Assembly: GCF_004378255.1 (NCBI RefSeq)
Contig: NZ_SNQG01000006.1
Location: 124,001 to 188,000, forward strand
Source of the DNA: Mucilaginibacter phyllosphaerae
GTDB taxonomy: Bacteria; Bacteroidota; Bacteroidia; Sphingobacteriales; Sphingobacteriaceae
Direction: 5' to 3'
Length of the DNA: 64,000 nucleotides
Of this stretch, positions 62,115-64,000 are shown one piece after another (the stretch's first letter is position 1; each line of letters opens with the position of its first letter). A program made the translations under genes and the position numbers. Below the pieces are notes generated by a model. That model was given only the letters and a program-made list of their open reading frames with translations, did not search any database and was not told the DNA's origin.

Positions 62115-64000
62115 ATGCAAGGTAAAGGGGTTATTAAATTTTTCGCCATTCTGCTGGCTGTTGTGTGCTTATACCAGCTTTCATTCACCTGGGTGGCCCA
62201 CAAAGTTGAGAATGATGCCAAAGCGTATTCTAAAGGCAATCTTGAAAAGGAGAAGGCCTATCTTGATTCTGTTTCTACACTGCCGGTTTACCCGGTACTC
62301 GGCCATACTTACCAGTATTGTGTTGACAGGGAGCTTGCCCTGGGTTTAGATTTAAAGGGAGGTATGAACGTTACGATGCAAATTTCGTTACGTGAGCTGG
62401 TTACCACGCTATCCAACAACAGCGCCGATGTTGCCTTTAACCAGGCATTAACCAATGCGCAGGCAAGAAGCGTTACCGAGCAAAAAGACTACATTACCCT
62501 GTTTGTTGATGAATACGAAAAGCTGGCCCCTAATGCCAAGCTTGCTTCTATATTTGCAAACAGCAGCAACCAGGATAAATTAAAATACAATTCATCTAAC
62601 AGCGATGTTGAGGCTTATTTGAAAGACCAGGCCAATACGGCGGTACAGCAGTCATATACCGTGTTGCATACCCGTATTGATCAATTTGGTGTTACGCAGC
62701 CAAACATCCAACTGCAAAAAAGCACCAACCGCATTTTAATTGAATTACCGGGTGTAAAAGAGCCCGAGCGTGTACGTAAATTATTATCCGGTACGGCAAA
62801 GCTTGAGTTTTACCAAACTTTTGATAACAGCGAAGTTTATGGTTTGCTTAACAACATTAACGGCATTATAGCCGCTAAAAACAAGGCTGCTAAAAAAGAT
62901 ACCGCAGTTGCCAAGGCTGATACCGCCAAAGCGACAAAAACTGCCGCACTTGCACCAAAAGATTCAACTGCTGCTGCAAAACAGGCAAACTCATTAATCA
63001 ACAAATTAAAAAATAACACCGCTAAAGATTCTGCAGGCTTAAATAACAAAAGCCAACTGGCAGACCAGGCACCGTTATTTGCGGTACTTGCCCCTATGGT
63101 TTACCAGGGACAGGATGGACAGGCGCAATTAGCACCGGGCCCTATTGTTGGCCGTGCTGCGCAAAAAGATACAGCAAAAGTTAACAACTACCTGCACAGT
63201 GCAGATATCAAATCTGTTATTCCGCAAAACTTAAAATTCCTTTGGGGGGTAAAACCAGAGAAAGGCACTAAAATATTTGAACTTTATGCGATCAAATTAT
63301 CCGGTGCAGAAAATGGCCCGGTATTACAGGGCGACGTGATTAATGATGCACGTGCCGATGTAGACCAGCAAAAAGGTGGTTTTGAGGTTACCATGTACAT
63401 GAATTCGCAAGGTGCCCAAAAATGGAAAACCGTTACAGCCGAAGCATCTGCAGGTACCAACAAAAGGGCTATCGCTATTGTGTTGGATGACAACGTTTAT
63501 TCTGCCCCTAACGTTCAAAACGAGATCTCGGGCGGTGTATCATCAATCTCGGGCGGTAATTTCACCCAGGAGGACACCAAAGATTTAGCTAATATTTTAA
63601 AGGCAGGCCGTTTACTGGCACCTGTACACATTATTGGCGAGGCAGTTGTAGGCCCGTCATTAGGCCAGGAAGCCATCAGCGCAGGTTTACTTTCTTGTAT
63701 CCTGGGTTTAGTAGTTATCCTGATCTTTATGGTGGCCTACTACAAACGTGCAGGTACTGTAGCTGTAATTGCGGTATTGATCAACGTATTCTTCCTGATG
63801 GGTGTATTGGTAAGTATCCGCGCAGTATTAACACTGCCTGGTATAGCCGGTATCATTTTAATATTAGGTGTGGCGGTAGATGCCAACGTACTGGTTTACG
63901 AGCGTGTTCGCGAAGAGCTTGGCTTGGGCAAATCTATCCGTATAGCAGTTGCCGATGGTTTTAAACATGCTTTACCATCTATCCTTGATGCCAACATCAG
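62115..64000 (+). CDS. secD: Protein-export protein SecD(F), cut by window end
   Basis: Proton-driven helper of Sec translocation in the inner membrane. The frame is open from ATG 62115 to the edge (628 codons), missing its C-terminus. An N-terminal helix (VIKFFAILLAVVCLYQLSF) is followed by LALGLDLKGGMNVTMQI, the SecD signature, and a periplasmic domain with an Ala/Lys/Asp-rich insert at about 255-315 (KDTAVAKADTAKATKTAALA). The first transmembrane block GQEAISAGLLSCILGLVVIL and GIAGIILILGVAVDANVLVY (DxNVL motif) follow. In Bacteroidota the gene is a SecDF fusion, which this is likely to be. Confidence 0.93.
   Translation, partial: MQGKGVIKFFAILLAVVCLYQLSFTWVAHKVENDAKAYSKGNLEKEKAYLDSVSTLPVYPVLGHTYQYCVDRELALGLDLKGGMNVTMQISLRELVTTLSNNSADVAFNQALTNAQARSVTEQKDYITLFVDEYEKLAPNAKLASIFANSSNQDKLKYNSSNSDVEAYLKDQANTAVQQSYTVLHTRIDQFGVTQPNIQLQKSTNRILIELPGVKEPERVRKLLSGTAKLEFYQTFDNSEVYGLLNNINGIIAAKNKAAKKDTAVAKADTAKATKTAALAPKDSTAAAKQANSLINKLKNNTAKDSAGLNNKSQLADQAPLFAVLAPMVYQGQDGQAQLAPGPIVGRAAQKDTAKVNNYLHSADIKSVIPQNLKFLWGVKPEKGTKIFELYAIKLSGAENGPVLQGDVINDARADVDQQKGGFEVTMYMNSQGAQKWKTVTAEASAGTNKRAIAIVLDDNVYSAPNVQNEISGGVSSISGGNFTQEDTKDLANILKAGRLLAPVHIIGEAVVGPSLGQEAISAGLLSCILGLVVILIFMVAYYKRAGTVAVIAVLINVFFLMGVLVSIRAVLTLPGIAGIILILGVAVDANVLVYERVREELGLGKSIRIAVADGFKHALPSILDANI

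Overview
The window is a stretch of bacterial chromosome that looks like Bacteroidota, most likely family Sphingobacteriaceae (Mucilaginibacter/Pedobacter-like). This is inferred from five things: many exact TAnnTTTG -7 promoter boxes of the Bacteroidota housekeeping sigma factor, a long SecD with the layout of the SecDF fusion, a pyrG-yidC pair, several head-GIN-domain (DUF2807) envelope proteins, and abundant palindromic intergenic repeats. About 56 protein-coding genes can be supported, including three small ones found by translation rather than by length. I recognised no rRNA, tRNA, prophage, CRISPR or complete multi-gene mobile element.

Layout. 1-9.4 kb: protein quality control (clpP partial, tig), three GIN-domain envelope proteins, a RAYT transposase with its own hairpin repeats, recQ and gltA. 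9.5-24.8 kb: a large hybrid sensor kinase, a MacB-type ABC permease and, separately, a matching ATPase, queA, ispD, two tandem 48-residue membrane proteins, a PduO-type cobalamin adenosyltransferase, a GH19 chitinase-like lipoprotein, a periplasmic binding protein, gatC, plsC, trpS and a deoxynucleoside kinase. 25-28 kb: a repeat-rich interval around an M23 lipoprotein peptidase whose leader and 3' end are each partly duplicated. 28-43 kb: pyrG-yidC, an exonuclease/GIY-YIG fusion, a PNPOx protein, pyrF, rho, pssA, purS, an HPt protein, folK, sppA and a PolX with a degenerate polymerase motif. 42.8-46.8 kb: an ADP-heptose cluster (kinase, isomerase, adenylyltransferase, family 9 glycosyltransferase) followed by a SixA-type phosphatase. 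46.8-53.2 kb: dprA, a repeat array, a BlaI/M56-TonB pair with a triple operator, and an overlapping GT2-sigma-rsmG operon. 53.2-54.5 kb is almost pure repeat. 54.5-64 kb: tgt-lptF/G-eamA, a LapA-like protein, ispE, thyA, a decayed segment, folA and secD(F), cut by the window end.

Genes that work together: ThyA and FolA (thymidylate/folate cycle), supplied by FolK and complemented by the deoxynucleoside kinase; IspD and IspE (MEP pathway); YidC and SecD(F) (membrane insertion and export); GmhA, RfaE1, RfaE2 and the heptosyltransferase-like protein (heptose for lipopolysaccharide), with LptF/G for its transport.

The most unusual content is the repeat biology. At least six families of short palindromic repeats occur. 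Two show paired base changes that preserve hairpin stems. One family surrounds a RAYT transposase gene. One GC-rich family appears to have added nine in-frame codons to thyA, and other repeats supply gene ends: the folA start codon, the IspD N-terminus and the SixA C-terminus. Two diverged GIN paralogues share upstream half-sites spaced as in LytTR-type targets. The blaI-like promoter carries three evenly built dyads, one of them filling the promoter spacer.
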